Assembly (NCBI GenBank): GCA_009911305.1 | Contig: QXXC01000018.1 | Span: forward strand, 1-64,000 | Reading direction: 5' to 3' | Source of the DNA: Clostridiaceae bacterium | GTDB taxonomy: Bacteria > Bacillota > Clostridia > Lachnospirales > Lachnospiraceae | Length of the DNA stretch: 64,000 nucleotides | In this document: positions 6,914 to 16,442 of the stretch, one piece after another | Layout of the letters: the number at the start of each line of letters is the position of its first letter | Numbering within the stretch: position 1 is the stretch's first letter | Translations under genes and position numbers: made by a program | The notes under the pieces: generated by a model | The model's database searches: none | What the model saw: the letters and a program-made list of their open reading frames with translations, nothing else | What the model was told of the DNA's origin: nothing

Positions 6914-8313
6914 GTCTGTCCCTCCTCCAAACGCCGAATCTCTTCCTTCATCTCACCTGCCAGATACAGGGATCCCGCGCAGAATATCAGATCCCCTTCA
7001 CAGGCCGCTTCCATTGCAAAGGCCAGCGCCGATCGTGTGTCTGCAAATACCCTCGCTTCCCCGCGCTCTGCCCTCACATCCGTTTTCGCCGGCGTCTCCT
7101 CCCCATGCGCGTCCGCGCAGGAAAACGTCTCCAGAACACGCTCAACCACGCCGGAAAGCGTTGCAAGCTCCAGTCCCCGGCTGTTCCCCACGCGCGTCAA
7201 AAGCCACAGATGCGGCGCCAGCTCCTCCTGCAAAAGCGCGGCCATCCGCTCATAATCCTTATCTGAAACCACGGCAAATAAAAGAATCCTGCGCCCTGCG
7301 CCGCGGCGGTCTGCGATGGCCCTCGCCGCCCGCGAAAACGCGCGGATCCCGGCCTCATTGTGCGCGCCGTCCACATAGAGGCCCGGACGAACCTCCTCCA
7401 TCCGGCCCGGCCAGACCGTTTTACGGATTCCGCTGCAGATATCGGCCTGTCCGATCCCCAGAAGCCGCGCTGTCCAAAACGCCAGAAGGGCATTCACAAG
7501 CTGGTACTCCGCCGCAAACGGGATCTCCATCCGACAGCGCTCCGGATCCCGGCCTGGCTGCGTGTACACAGAGGCAGCGATACAGCCGTCTTTCAGCTCA
7601 AATTCCCTGCAAAGCCCGGGATCCACCGGCCATGCCGGACAGTTCAGCTCCTGTGCGCGCGCACGGATAACATCCGCCGCTTCCCTCACGGTATTATCAT
7701 ACACCACCGGCACGCCGGGCTTCAAAATCCCGGCCTTCTCCCATGCAATCTGCGGGATCGTACCGCCCAGATATTCCGTGTGATCCAGGCTGATGGAGGT
7801 GATCACCGATGCCAGAGGGCGAAGAATGCAATTGGTCGCATCCAGCCTTCCCCCCATCCCGGTCTCCAGGATCAAAAAATCCGGGCAAAGCCCCTCCTCC
7901 CGCGCCATTGTCATAAACATAAAAAACAGGAATTCAAAATACGACGGATGCCCAAGGCCCCCGGCCTCAAATGCACCGCTCCTTTCCTTTACCGCCTTAA
8001 ACGCCTTTAGGAAACAGGCGTCCGAAACAGGCCTGCCGCCAAAGACAAACCGCTCCTTCACAGAAACCAGGTGCGGGGACGTAAACAGCCCTGTCCTGTA
8101 CCCGGCTTCCCTTAAAATCGAGTCAAGAAACGCACAGACCGAGCCTTTTCCGTTCGTGCCCGCCACATGGATGATCCGCATCCCCTCCTGCGCCGCGCCG
8201 AGCATCGAGAGCATCTGTCTGAGCTCTTCTCCTGTGTGCTTTCTCTTCGTAAATTTTGGAATATGATTCAGATATTCTGCCGCTTTTTCTACATCCGGAT
8301 GTCGTTCTCTCAT
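6910..8313 (-). CDS. folC: Folylpolyglutamate synthase / dihydrofolate synthase
   Basis: 467 aa from ATG 8313, preceded by GGGAGG at 5 bases. The frame runs further to 8433, but the extra N-terminus is not family-like. Adds glutamate to folates (and to dihydropteroate where that pathway exists). Mur-ligase fold: P-loop HVAGTNGKGSVCAFL, then GLFTSPHLVSVKERF, the omega-loop region, FLILETGMGGRLDATNCI, SISLDHTEYLGGTI with the metal-binding histidine, and the C-terminal DGAHNEAGIRAF. First gene of an operon with the 49-aa gene and the TPR gene. Confidence 0.93.
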   Translation of the reverse strand: MRERHPDVEKAAEYLNHIPKFTKRKHTGEELRQMLSMLGAAQEGMRIIHVAGTNGKGSVCAFLDSILREAGYRTGLFTSPHLVSVKERFVFGGRPVSDACFLKAFKAVKERSGAFEAGGLGHPSYFEFLFFMFMTMAREEGLCPDFLILETGMGGRLDATNCILRPLASVITSISLDHTEYLGGTIPQIAWEKAGILKPGVPVVYDNTVREAADVIRARAQELNCPAWPVDPGLCREFELKDGCIAASVYTQPGRDPERCRMEIPFAAEYQLVNALLAFWTARLLGIGQADICSGIRKTVWPGRMEEVRPGLYVDGAHNEAGIRAFSRAARAIADRRGAGRRILLFAVVSDKDYERMAALLQEELAPHLWLLTRVGNSRGLELATLSGVVERVLETFSCADAHGEETPAKTDVRAERGEARVFADTRSALAFAMEAACEGDLIFCAGSLYLAGEMKEEIRRLEEGQT

Positions 8314-8470
8314 TCGTACCTCCCCCGGCGGTGAAAACCGGGGCGACTGCCGCCGCGTACCCTGCCCGTCTCTGCACGGCCACGCGCTTTTCAATTCCCT
8401 CGTGTGCTGAAAAATGCTCCATTCTGCAGTCACAATCGGGATCGATCGCGAAACATCAGGCTACCTTACT

Positions 8471-8498
8471 ATTATAATATAAGATCTGTTTTATGCAA
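8471..8498 (-). promoter_or_regulatory. Sigma-A promoter for folC operon
   Basis: Minus strand TTGCAT (8493-8498), 16 bases, TATAAT (8471-8476). It lies 158 bases upstream of the folC start. The 340-bp gap 8314-8653 holds only this promoter, its divergent partner at 8571-8599 and the two leaders. Confidence 0.65.
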
Positions 8499-8570
8499 GG
8501 AGTTTATTTCGGTAAAATGTTTAAATTCTCGACAGAGGGAAGGCTTCAGCCGGGCTTTTCCCACAACCGC

Positions 8571-8599
8571 TTTACTTTTCCCCCCGCCTCAGCTATAAT
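8571..8599 (+). promoter_or_regulatory. Sigma-A promoter for the DMT transporter
   Basis: TTTACT (8571-8576), 17 bases, TATAAT (8594-8599). About 54 bases before the ATG at 8654. Confidence 0.65.
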
Positions 8600-8653
8600 A
8601 ATAACCGCTGCCCCACACAACCCGCATCAGATAAGAATGGAGTACCAAAACTC

Positions 8654-9532
8654 ATGAAATACTTTGAAAAACACCCTATGCTTCTTCTGTCCGTCGGCAT
8701 CCTGGGCCTTTCCATGTCGGCGGTCCTTGTGCGATATTCCGAAGCGCCGTCTGCGGTGACAGCGGCCTTCCGCATGCTCTGGACGGTTCTTTTAATGTCC
8801 CCCATGTTCCTTTTCAGCAGCCAGTACAGAGCGGAGCTGTTAAGCGTCAGCCGCAAAACCTTTCTTTTATGTATTGCCAGCGGGATCTCCCTCGCGCTGC
8901 ATTTTATCCTCTGGTTTGATTCCCTTACCTATACCACTGTGGCAAGCGCGACGGCCATTGTGTGTACAGAGGTGATATGGGTGGCCATAGGCTTCTGTCT
9001 GGTCCTCAAAGGAAGCCTGCGCCCCAAAGCGATCCTGGCCATTGCCATAACCCTGGCCGGCAGCCTCCTTATCGCCTGGTCTGATTCCGGCTCCGGCGGC
9101 AGCCATCTGTACGGCGATATCCTGGCGCTGACTGCCGCTGTGGCCGTGGCTGTGTATACCCTGATCGGACGGGCCGCCAGGACGGCCATATCCACCACCG
9201 TCTATACATACCTGGTATATGCGGCGGCTGCCGTCGTACTGGCCGGCATCGCCCTGCTGCAGGGATACTCCCTGACCGGCTACGGGAAAAACGCGGTCGT
9301 GATAGGCTTTCTGTTATCCCTGTTTTCCACGATCCTCGGCCACAGCATCTGCAGTTGGTGCCTGAAATACATTTCGCCGGCCTTTGTATCCGCCTCCAAG
9401 CTGTGCGAGCCGGTGATCGCCGCGGTATTCGCCTTCTTCCTGTTCCAGGAAGTTCCGGGGATCGCGCAGATCGCAGGCGGCGCAGTCATCATCGCAGGAG
9501 TGCTTTTTTATTCAAAGGTTGAACATCCGTAA
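8654..9532 (+). CDS. DMT-superfamily permease (EamA family)
   Basis: 292 aa with ten predicted membrane helices in two EamA repeats of about 140 residues. The first begins LLLSVGILGLSMSAVLVRYSEAPS with the typical AFRMLW segment; the second begins DILALTAAVAVAVYTLIGR and ends KLCEPVIAAVFAFFLFQE. EamA permeases export or import amino acids and other small metabolites; the substrate cannot be read from sequence. It stands alone on the plus strand with its own promoter, divergent from folC, and is followed by a nitroreductase with a separate promoter. Confidence 0.85.
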   Translation: MKYFEKHPMLLLSVGILGLSMSAVLVRYSEAPSAVTAAFRMLWTVLLMSPMFLFSSQYRAELLSVSRKTFLLCIASGISLALHFILWFDSLTYTTVASATAIVCTEVIWVAIGFCLVLKGSLRPKAILAIAITLAGSLLIAWSDSGSGGSHLYGDILALTAAVAVAVYTLIGRAARTAISTTVYTYLVYAAAAVVLAGIALLQGYSLTGYGKNAVVIGFLLSLFSTILGHSICSWCLKYISPAFVSASKLCEPVIAAVFAFFLFQEVPGIAQIAGGAVIIAGVLFYSKVEHP

Positions 9533-9551
9533 AGGACGGCGGCGGTTTCCA

Positions 9552-9579
9552 TTGACGTGTTCCCACGTCCTGCTATAAT
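9552..9579 (+). promoter_or_regulatory. Sigma-A promoter for the nitroreductase gene
   Basis: TTGACG (9552-9557), 16 bases, TATAAT (9574-9579), 44 bases before the ATG at 9624. Confidence 0.7.
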
Positions 9580-9623
9580 AAAACAAACCGCAAACATTGC
9601 AAACCACTTTGGGAGGTAAACAC

Positions 9624-10157
9624 ATGACGTCAAATCAAACGCTAGACACCATCTTCAGCCGCTCCAGCTATCGGGGCGATTACAAACCGATCCCGGTTCC
9701 CCGCGGGGATCTGACTGCCATCATGAAAGCCGGTATGGCCGCCCCATCCGGCTGCAACCGTCAGACCGCCTCGTTTATCGCGGTTGACGATGAAACCCTG
9801 ATAAGCCAGATCCGGGCGATTTTCCCCAAACCGTCCTGTCAGACCGCGCCTGCCATGATCCTCGTATTCACACAGGAGATTGCCAGCATAGACGGCCACA
9901 TTTACAATGTCCAGGACTACGGGGCCGCTGTCCAGAACATGCTCCTGGCTATCAAATCCCTTGGCTACGAAACCTGCTGGTATGAGGGAAATGTCCGTCC
10001 GTGCGCAGAGGAGCTGGCCGCGCTTTTACATGTGCCAGAGGAGCTTCGCCTTGTATGCCTGCTCCCGGTCGGCATCCCCACAGACGGCCCGGCGAAAGGC
10101 CCTGTAAAGAAACCCTTTGAGGAGCGGGCCTGGTTTAACGGCTTTGGCAAAAACTAA
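9624..10157 (+). CDS. Nitroreductase family protein
   Basis: 177 aa from ATG 9624, chosen because GGGAGG lies 7 bases upstream; a start at 9597 is possible but poor. FMN-dependent NAD(P)H oxidoreductase fold: the N-terminal SRSSYRGDYKPIPVP corresponds to the RRSxRxF segment, GMAAPSGCNRQTASFIAV is the flavin-binding strand, and QDYGAAVQNMLLAIKSLGYETCWYEG is the dimer and FMN-binding helix pair. C-terminal PVGIPTDGPAKGPVKKPFEE is also typical. Substrate not predictable. Single-gene unit, convergent with radA (16-base gap). Confidence 0.85.
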   Translation: MTSNQTLDTIFSRSSYRGDYKPIPVPRGDLTAIMKAGMAAPSGCNRQTASFIAVDDETLISQIRAIFPKPSCQTAPAMILVFTQEIASIDGHIYNVQDYGAAVQNMLLAIKSLGYETCWYEGNVRPCAEELAALLHVPEELRLVCLLPVGIPTDGPAKGPVKKPFEERAWFNGFGKN

Positions 10158-10173
10158 ACTAACGCGCCTGGCT

Positions 10174-11562
10174 TCACAGGGCTCCGATCGCCTCTCTCAC
10201 ATTCCGCACGCCGAGGAGCTGAACGCCGGACGGCCGCTTCATTTTCTCTAAGTTGACCGCAGGGAGGATGCAGCGCTCAAAGCCCAGCTTCACGGCCTCG
10301 TGAACCCGCTGCTCCGTCATGGAGACAGCCCTCACCTCGCCGGAGAGCCCCACCTCGCCGAATATGACGGTCTTTTCATCCACCGGACGATCCTTATAAC
10401 TGGAAATGAGAGCCATCACGATAGCAAGATCCAGAGCAGGCTCATTCATTTTCACTCCCCCGGCAATATTTACATACGCGTCAAATTGTCCCAGCTCATA
10501 GCGGCACCGCTTTTCCAGCACGGCCATCAGCAGGTTGACCCGGTTGAAATCCGTGCCTGCCGCAGTGCGCCTGGGCATGCCGAAATTGGTGCGCGTCACC
10601 AGCGCCTGCACCTCCAGGAGGATGGGCCTGGTCCCCTCCAGGGAGCAGGCCGCGACCGCGCCGGAGGCCCCGTCCGGGCGGCCTTCGAGCATAAATTCCG
10701 ATGGATTTTTCACTTCCGTCAGGCCTTCTTCGCGCATCTCAAACACGCCGATCTCATTCGTGGAACCGAATCTGTTTTTAACGCCCCGCACGATGCGGTA
10801 GGAGGCGTGGCGATCCCCTTCAAAGTAGAGCACGGTATCCACCATGTGTTCCAGCACCCGGGGGCCTGCCACCACGCCCTCCTTGGTCACATGTCCCACA
10901 ATGAAAACAGCGACGCCCTGGCCCTTGGCGATCTGCATCAGCACATTCGTGCACTCCCGCACCTGGCTGACGCTGCCCGGGGCAGAGGTGATCTCCTCCA
11001 TATACATGGTCTGGATCGAGTCGATTACCACCAGATCCGGCGCATTCTGGCGTATCACCCCGCGGATCGCGTCCAGGTTGATCTCGCACAAAAAGGAGAG
11101 CGGCCCGCTTACCTCCCCGATCCGCCCGGCGCGCATGCGGATCTGCTTTAGAGACTCCTCCCCGGATATATAGAGAACCTTTTTCCCCTGCCCTGCCATG
11201 TTCCGGCACACCTGCAAAAGCAGCGTCGATTTCCCGATCCCCGGATCGCCCCCTACCAGAATCAGGGAGCCTGCCACCACGCCGGATCCCAGGACGCGGT
11301 CCAGCTCCTCAAAACCGGTGGTGGACCGATCCTCCTCGTCGAGCGGAATCTCCGAAAGCATGACCGGGCGCACGGCCCCTCCGTCCGTGCCGGACATGGA
11401 TCCCGGACCGCGCCCCGCGCCTCCCCGGGCAGAACCCTTAGGGGCCTTAGGCTCTTCCACCATGGTATTCCATGCCCGGCACGCCGGACACTGGCCCAGC
11501 CATTTCGCTGACTCATATCCGCATTCGCTGCAGAAAAAGGTGGTGGTTTTCGCTCTGGCCAT
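10174..11562 (-). CDS. radA: DNA repair protein RadA
   Basis: 462 aa from ATG 11562 (GAGGAG 7 bases upstream). Promotes branch migration in homologous recombination. N-terminal C4 zinc finger CSECGYESAKWLGQCPACRAW (residues about 9-29). RecA-like ATPase with Walker A GGDPGIGKSTLLLQ and a Walker B region LVVIDSIQTM. The RadA-specific KNRFGSTNEIG motif follows, then a Lon-protease-like C-terminal domain (about 300-460). Full length. Monocistronic between a terminator at 11621-11655 and the convergent nitroreductase. Confidence 0.96.
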   Translation of the reverse strand: MARAKTTTFFCSECGYESAKWLGQCPACRAWNTMVEEPKAPKGSARGGAGRGPGSMSGTDGGAVRPVMLSEIPLDEEDRSTTGFEELDRVLGSGVVAGSLILVGGDPGIGKSTLLLQVCRNMAGQGKKVLYISGEESLKQIRMRAGRIGEVSGPLSFLCEINLDAIRGVIRQNAPDLVVIDSIQTMYMEEITSAPGSVSQVRECTNVLMQIAKGQGVAVFIVGHVTKEGVVAGPRVLEHMVDTVLYFEGDRHASYRIVRGVKNRFGSTNEIGVFEMREEGLTEVKNPSEFMLEGRPDGASGAVAACSLEGTRPILLEVQALVTRTNFGMPRRTAAGTDFNRVNLLMAVLEKRCRYELGQFDAYVNIAGGVKMNEPALDLAIVMALISSYKDRPVDEKTVIFGEVGLSGEVRAVSMTEQRVHEAVKLGFERCILPAVNLEKMKRPSGVQLLGVRNVREAIGAL

Positions 11563-11620
11563 AATCAAACTCCTCTTTTCACCGATGGCTGGCTGGATGT
11601 GCCAGCCTTCCCGTAATCAT

Positions 11621-11655
11621 AGAAAAACGGAGGCGGATCCGGTACGATCGCCTCC
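11621..11655 (-). terminator. Terminator upstream of radA (ends the 137-aa gene)
   Basis: On the minus strand GGAGGCGATC pairs with GATCCGCCTCC (one bulged base) around a 6-base loop, followed by a T run (GTTTTTCT). It ends transcription of the gene at 11712-12125 before radA. Confidence 0.7.
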
Positions 11656-11711
11656 TCGCTGTTATTGCTCTCTGAAAGAATGGAACGTATATCGTGCAAG
11701 AGCCGGCAATC

Positions 11712-12125
11712 TCACCTTGCCTCAATCCGGATGGCTGTCTCAGCGCCGCCCGAAAGCTCTACGCTGAGGACAAGCTTCCCGCTTAAATTGGTCTTCATAT
11801 CTCCGACCGGGGAACCGTCCACAAAGACTTCGTATTCCCGATCGTTCTCTAACTGGATGGTAATCTGCGCGTCCTGGCTGCCTTCCACTGTAAAAGCCAC
11901 GGCTGTATCCTCCACGGCAAAATGCTTTACCGCCGTTCCGGGAACGGATTCGTATACGAACATACCGTTTCTCTCCAGTTTTGTGATCTCGTGGAAGGTC
12001 TTTACTTTGTAGAGATCTCCCCTGTATTCAAAGTCCTGCAATTTGGACTTTTTCTCTAATTCAAAATTGCCAAAGCTGATTGTTCCGTCTTCTTCGATGC
12101 GGATTAATTCGCTTATTACAGACAT
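11712..12125 (-). CDS. Conserved 137-aa protein of unknown function
   Basis: Start at ATG 12125 with AGGAGG 9 bases upstream; a 35-codon upward extension has no comparable site. Begins MSVISELIRIEEDGTISFGNFE. Mostly beta-strand: a YKVKTFHEITKLERNGMFVYESVPG segment, then two short strands with alternating hydrophobics (ITIQLENDREYEVFVDG, GKLVLSVELSGG), which suggests a small beta-sandwich. No signal peptide, membrane helix or catalytic motif. I recognise the sequence style as common in Lachnospiraceae but cannot name a function. Monocistronic between clpC and radA. Confidence 0.7.
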   Translation of the reverse strand: MSVISELIRIEEDGTISFGNFELEKKSKLQDFEYRGDLYKVKTFHEITKLERNGMFVYESVPGTAVKHFAVEDTAVAFTVEGSQDAQITIQLENDREYEVFVDGSPVGDMKTNLSGKLVLSVELSGGAETAIRIEAR

Positions 12126-12321
12126 CTTCTCATCCTCCTGATAATCTTCTGTGTACATATTTTTTGCCGCGGCCTGGCCTTCAGCCGTTACAGGCCGGTA
12201 TGGCTTTTTGATCCGGCCCTGCGTCCGCAAATCAGAAACGGACGATCAGACACGGCGGATTCAGGACTCTATTTTAACATAACTTTGTTAAATTAGCCAG
12301 CATTTTTATATGCCTTCCATG

Positions 12322-14805
12322 TTACGGCTCACACCCCGCTTCGACCGCCGTCTTCGCCTCCTCCGGACAATTTGCAAACAGCAGCTTTCCATCCGCCTGC
12401 CGCACAAACACCTCGTCCTCTTTTTTGATCCGCCCTTCCAGGAGCGCCTCTGACAGCTTATCCTCCAGCTCGCTCTGGATCGTGCGCCTGAGCGGCCTGG
12501 CGCCGTATTTCTCATCAAAGCCCTTCTCCGCCAGATACTGAAGCGCGCTCTCCTCAACCGTGAGGCTGATCCCGACCTGATCCCTGGTGCGGCTGACAAT
12601 GGATTTTAGCATCACGCCCGCGATCTCCCGGATATGCTCCTTATTCAGCGGGTGGAATACCATGATCTCGTCAATACGGTTGATGAATTCCGGCTTGAAC
12701 ATACGCTTGACTTCCTCCATCACCCGATCCTTCATGAAGCGGTAATCCGAAGCCTCGTCCGCCTGGGAGGAAAAGCCCAGCCGCTTGGGGGACATGATAT
12801 TTTCCGCCCCTGCATTGGAGGTCATGATGAGAACCGTGTTTTTGAAATCGATCCTGCGTCCCTGGGCGTCTGTGATATGGCCGTCATCCAGGATCTGCAG
12901 CAGGATATTAAACACATCGGGGTGGGCCTTTTCGATCTCGTCAAATAAAATCACCGAATAGGGGCTTCTGCGCACCTTTTCGCTTAACTGGCCGCCTTCG
13001 TCGTAGCCGACGTAGCCCGGCGGGGAGCCGATCATCTTGGAAACGCTGTGCTTTTCCATATATTCGGACATATCGACCCGGATCATGGCGTTTTCCGTGC
13101 CGAAAAGGGCCTCGGAGAGGGCTTTGGAAAGCTCGGTTTTTCCCACTCCGGTGGGGCCTAAGAACAGGAAGGAGCCGATAGGGCGCCTGGGATCCTTAAG
13201 GCCCACCCGGCCGCGCCGGATCGCCCGCGCCACGGCGGATACAGCCTCCTCCTGGCCGATCACCCGCTCATGCAGGATGGATTCTAATTGCAGCAGCCGC
13301 TCGGATTCCTCCTGTGCAAGCTTGCGCACCGGGATCTTGGTCCAGTCTGATACAATGTCCGCGATCTCGTTTTCTCCCAGGACAAGCTTTTTCTGCGTCT
13401 TTTCCTTCTGCCACTTTTCGCGGATCCGCTCGATCTTTTCACGGCGTCTCGTCTGTTTCTTCTTGATCTCGCCGGCCTTTTCGTAGGCCTCGGCCTTGAT
13501 GGCCGCCTCCTTTTGCTGCTCCAGCTTTTTGATCTCCTCCTCCAGGCGGCCGATCTCCTCCGGCTCGGTGTAGACGCCCAGGCGGAGCTTGGAGGATGCC
13601 TCGTCCAGCAAATCAATGGCTTTGTCCGGCAGGAAGCGGTCATTGATATAGCGGGCCGAGAGCCGGACCGCGGCCTCAAGCGCCTCTCTGGCAATCACGA
13701 CACGGTGGTGTTCCTCGTACCGCTTTTTGAGGCCCTCCAGTATCTCAATGGATTCCTCCTCCGTGGGCTCTTCCACCATGACCGGCTGGAAGCGCCGCTC
13801 CAGGGCCGCGTCCTTTTCGATGTGCTTTCTGTATTCCTCCACCGTGGTCGCGCCGATGAGCTGAATCTCGCCGCGCGCCAGGGAAGGCTTTAGGATATTG
13901 GCGGCATCCAGAGCGCCCTCCGCGCCCCCGGCCCCGATGATGGTGTGAATCTCGTCCATAAACAGGAGGATTTCCCCGTCCTCCTTTACCTCTGAGATGA
14001 CGCGCTTGATCCGCTCTTCAAATTCGCCGCGGTATTTGGAGCCTGCCACCATGCCGGAGATGTCTAAGTTGACCACGCGCTTTTTGGCGATCGTCTCCGG
14101 GACGTTGCCGGACACGATGAGCTGGGCCAGACCCTCAGCCACGGCGGTCTTTCCCACGCCCGGCTCTCCGATCAGGCAGGGATTGTTTTTCGTGCGCCGG
14201 CTTAAGATCTGGATCACACGCTTCATCTCCGTCTCGCGGCCAATCACGGGATCCAGCTTCCCCTCTCTGGCCAGCTCCGTCAAATCGCGGCTGAAGGCGT
14301 CGAGGTTCGGGGTGTTCCCCCGCTCGCGCCGGATCCGGGCCGCCGCATCCACCGGTCCGGAGGGCGCATCGTCCCCCATGGCCGCCATGAGATCAATATA
14401 AAGCTTCTGGATATTGACGTTTAAGGTGTTTAAAAGGCGCGAGGCCGTGCATTTCCCGTCCTTGATCATGGCGATCAGGATGTGCTCCGTGCCGATCAGC
14501 GGGGCCTTGAAAAACACCGCCTCCTCATAGCTGGCCTGCAGGATGCTCCTGGCCCCGGGCGTGTACTCTGCCGCCCCCGCCACGCGGGTGGGCATGGCAG
14601 GCGAAATCAGGCGCTCCATCAGCTCCAGCACCCGTTTTTCCTCCACGTCAAACCGTTCCAGGATGGCGGCCGCCACCCCGGTCCCCTCTTTTATCAGGCC
14701 CAGAAGCAGGTGTTCTGTGCCGACATAGCCGTGCTCCAGCTCCTGCGCCGTGTCCACAGCCAGGCGGATGGCCTTCTGTGCTTTCTGTGTGAAACGATCG
14801 ATCAT
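12322..14805 (-). CDS. clpC: ATP-dependent Clp protease ATP-binding subunit ClpC
   Basis: 827 aa. Hsp100 unfoldase that, with ClpP, degrades proteins marked by McsB arginine phosphorylation. Residues 1-150 hold two Clp N repeats, beginning MIDRFTQKAQKAI. First AAA+ module has Walker A GEPGVGKTAVAEGL and ILLFMDEIHTIIGAG. The middle coiled-coil domain with a UVR-like segment (EEIKKLEQQKEAAIKAEAYEKAGEI) separates ClpC from ClpB and ClpE. Second AAA+ module has GPTGVGKTELSKAL and VILFDEIEKAHPDVF. Start overlaps the mcsB stop by 4 bases. Last gene of the GntR-mcsA-mcsB-clpC operon. Confidence 0.96.
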   Translation of the reverse strand: MIDRFTQKAQKAIRLAVDTAQELEHGYVGTEHLLLGLIKEGTGVAAAILERFDVEEKRVLELMERLISPAMPTRVAGAAEYTPGARSILQASYEEAVFFKAPLIGTEHILIAMIKDGKCTASRLLNTLNVNIQKLYIDLMAAMGDDAPSGPVDAAARIRRERGNTPNLDAFSRDLTELAREGKLDPVIGRETEMKRVIQILSRRTKNNPCLIGEPGVGKTAVAEGLAQLIVSGNVPETIAKKRVVNLDISGMVAGSKYRGEFEERIKRVISEVKEDGEILLFMDEIHTIIGAGGAEGALDAANILKPSLARGEIQLIGATTVEEYRKHIEKDAALERRFQPVMVEEPTEEESIEILEGLKKRYEEHHRVVIAREALEAAVRLSARYINDRFLPDKAIDLLDEASSKLRLGVYTEPEEIGRLEEEIKKLEQQKEAAIKAEAYEKAGEIKKKQTRRREKIERIREKWQKEKTQKKLVLGENEIADIVSDWTKIPVRKLAQEESERLLQLESILHERVIGQEEAVSAVARAIRRGRVGLKDPRRPIGSFLFLGPTGVGKTELSKALSEALFGTENAMIRVDMSEYMEKHSVSKMIGSPPGYVGYDEGGQLSEKVRRSPYSVILFDEIEKAHPDVFNILLQILDDGHITDAQGRRIDFKNTVLIMTSNAGAENIMSPKRLGFSSQADEASDYRFMKDRVMEEVKRMFKPEFINRIDEIMVFHPLNKEHIREIAGVMLKSIVSRTRDQVGISLTVEESALQYLAEKGFDEKYGARPLRRTIQSELEDKLSEALLEGRIKKEDEVFVRQADGKLLFANCPEEAKTAVEAGCEP

Positions 14806-15860
14806 TCGTTGTTGTCCTCCTGCTTACTTTTTAAATCCGGTAGAAGCTCGCGGATATAGCGCCCTCTGGCCACATCCAGCTCCTCCTTCCCCAGAGGCTT
14901 TTTGCACAGCTTCTGCAGATTCGCAGGCTGAATGCCAATCATGAGGCTGTAAATACTGATAAATTCCTCTGTCTCTAAAAGCCCGTCGGCGATGCCCGCC
15001 CGCAGATGGGACAGAAACGTCATCGCCTCCTTCATGGACAGCTTCCTCGCGTATTTGAGGATCCCGTATGATTTGTAGACCTCATCCTCTCTCACCAGGC
15101 GGTTCTTTTTGAGGGACGCCTCCCGCACCTGCTTCTCCTGCTCGGAGAGCTGGCCGGCCACATTCATGACCAGATCCAGAATCTCCTGCTCGCTCACGCC
15201 CAGGGTCTTCTGGTTGGAAACCTCATACAGATCCCCGATATTGTCGCTTCCTCTGCCGAATACGCCGCGGACCGTGGTGCCGAAGCGCCCCATGTCGCTC
15301 AAAAGCTCCTGAAAACGGCGGCTGACGGACAGGGAGGGCAGATGGATGATCACCGAGGCCTTCAGGGCTGTCCCCACATTCGTCGGATATGAGGTGAGGT
15401 ATCCGTACTTTGTGTTATAGGCATAGGAAATCTTTTCATTCATATAGTCGTCAAGCTTATCCGCCTCCTCGTAGCAGCCCTTCAGATCAAAGCCCGGCGC
15501 AAGCACCTGAAGGCGGATATGGTCGTCTGCGTTTAACACAAGGCTGACCCTCTCATCCTCCGAACAAAAGATCCCGCCCGGCGTCTTCTTTTCCATCAGG
15601 GTGCGGTTCAGAAGCCGCCGCTCTCCCATAGCCATGCGGTCCAGCTCCTCCATGGCCTCCAGATCGCGGTAGGCGTATGCCCGGCCGTCCCTCTCGGGCA
15701 GATCGCCAAAAGCGGCTCTTAAGCAGCCGATCATGCTGCGCGCCTCCTGCGCCCCCAGCCTGGAGGGGAACTTATATTCCTCCCAGTTCCGCGAAAGGCG
15801 CACCCGGCTGGAGACAATGTTGGAAGCGTCGTTTTCTACCTCTTCAAACCATCTCGTCAT
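14802..15860 (-). CDS. mcsB: Protein arginine kinase McsB
   Basis: 352 aa. Phosphoguanidino transferase related to creatine kinase; it phosphorylates arginines in aberrant proteins as a ClpC degradation tag. ATP-binding and catalytic features: SSRVRLSRNWEEYKFP at the N-terminus, CSEDERVSLVLNADDHIRLQ with the catalytic-loop residues, and SYPTNVGTALKASVIIHLP with the TNxGT motif. C-terminal helical domain. Overlaps mcsA by 17 bases and clpC by 4, so translation is probably coupled. Confidence 0.95.
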   Translation of the reverse strand: MTRWFEEVENDASNIVSSRVRLSRNWEEYKFPSRLGAQEARSMIGCLRAAFGDLPERDGRAYAYRDLEAMEELDRMAMGERRLLNRTLMEKKTPGGIFCSEDERVSLVLNADDHIRLQVLAPGFDLKGCYEEADKLDDYMNEKISYAYNTKYGYLTSYPTNVGTALKASVIIHLPSLSVSRRFQELLSDMGRFGTTVRGVFGRGSDNIGDLYEVSNQKTLGVSEQEILDLVMNVAGQLSEQEKQVREASLKKNRLVREDEVYKSYGILKYARKLSMKEAMTFLSHLRAGIADGLLETEEFISIYSLMIGIQPANLQKLCKKPLGKEELDVARGRYIRELLPDLKSKQEDNNE

Positions 15861-16413
15861 TTTTTTGTTTCTCCCCTTTTAATGCTCGGATCCGGTCCCT
15901 GCATACCGCCGCCTCCTCATAATTCTCGATGCGCAGCGCCGCCTTGAGCTGTCTCTCAAGCTGGCTGACCTGCTCCTGCCCGGACAATTCCAGGCTGCCG
16001 TTCCCGGCGACGGAGGAAACCGTCTCGCAGGCCGGGCGCATCTTTGGCTGCTTTCCCGTATGGCTCGCGTTTTCCTGCAGTTTTTTGATCTTTTCCCCAA
16101 TCAAAAGGTCAAAGACATGGTAGCAGTCCGCACAGCCGAAGCGGCTGTTGGAAATAAACTCCTCATAGCTGGTCCTGCAGTTCGGGCAGACCACCTCCTC
16201 CGCCCTCTGCGGGCGCGACGCCGGGGAGGATAAGCCCAACAGGCCGGATAAAAGCTTTCCCAGCGGGAATTCCCCGTCAAATATCGCCGAATACTGGCCG
16301 AAATCCATCTCCTGCGCACACTGCGAGCAGAGATTGTGCTCGGTCTTGACCCCGCCGATCACCTCTGTGTATTTGATATTCGCCTCGCGAATCCTGCACT
16401 TCTCACATATCAT
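15844..16413 (-). CDS. mcsA: McsA, activator of McsB
   Basis: 189 aa. Zinc protein needed for McsB activity. Two CxxC pairs at the N-terminus (CEKC ... CSQC, residues about 3-30) and two more at about 72-93 (CPNC ... CADC) form the zinc sites. The C-terminal UVR motif (QLERQLKAALRIENYEEAAVCRDRIRALK) resembles the UvrB/UvrC interaction motif. Strong ribosome site GGAGGAG. Lies 29 bases after the GntR regulator and overlaps mcsB. Confidence 0.94.
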   Translation of the reverse strand: MICEKCRIREANIKYTEVIGGVKTEHNLCSQCAQEMDFGQYSAIFDGEFPLGKLLSGLLGLSSPASRPQRAEEVVCPNCRTSYEEFISNSRFGCADCYHVFDLLIGEKIKKLQENASHTGKQPKMRPACETVSSVAGNGSLELSGQEQVSQLERQLKAALRIENYEEAAVCRDRIRALKGEKQKNDEMV

Positions 16414-16442
16414 CTCTCTTCTCCTCCATCTTAACCCCGACC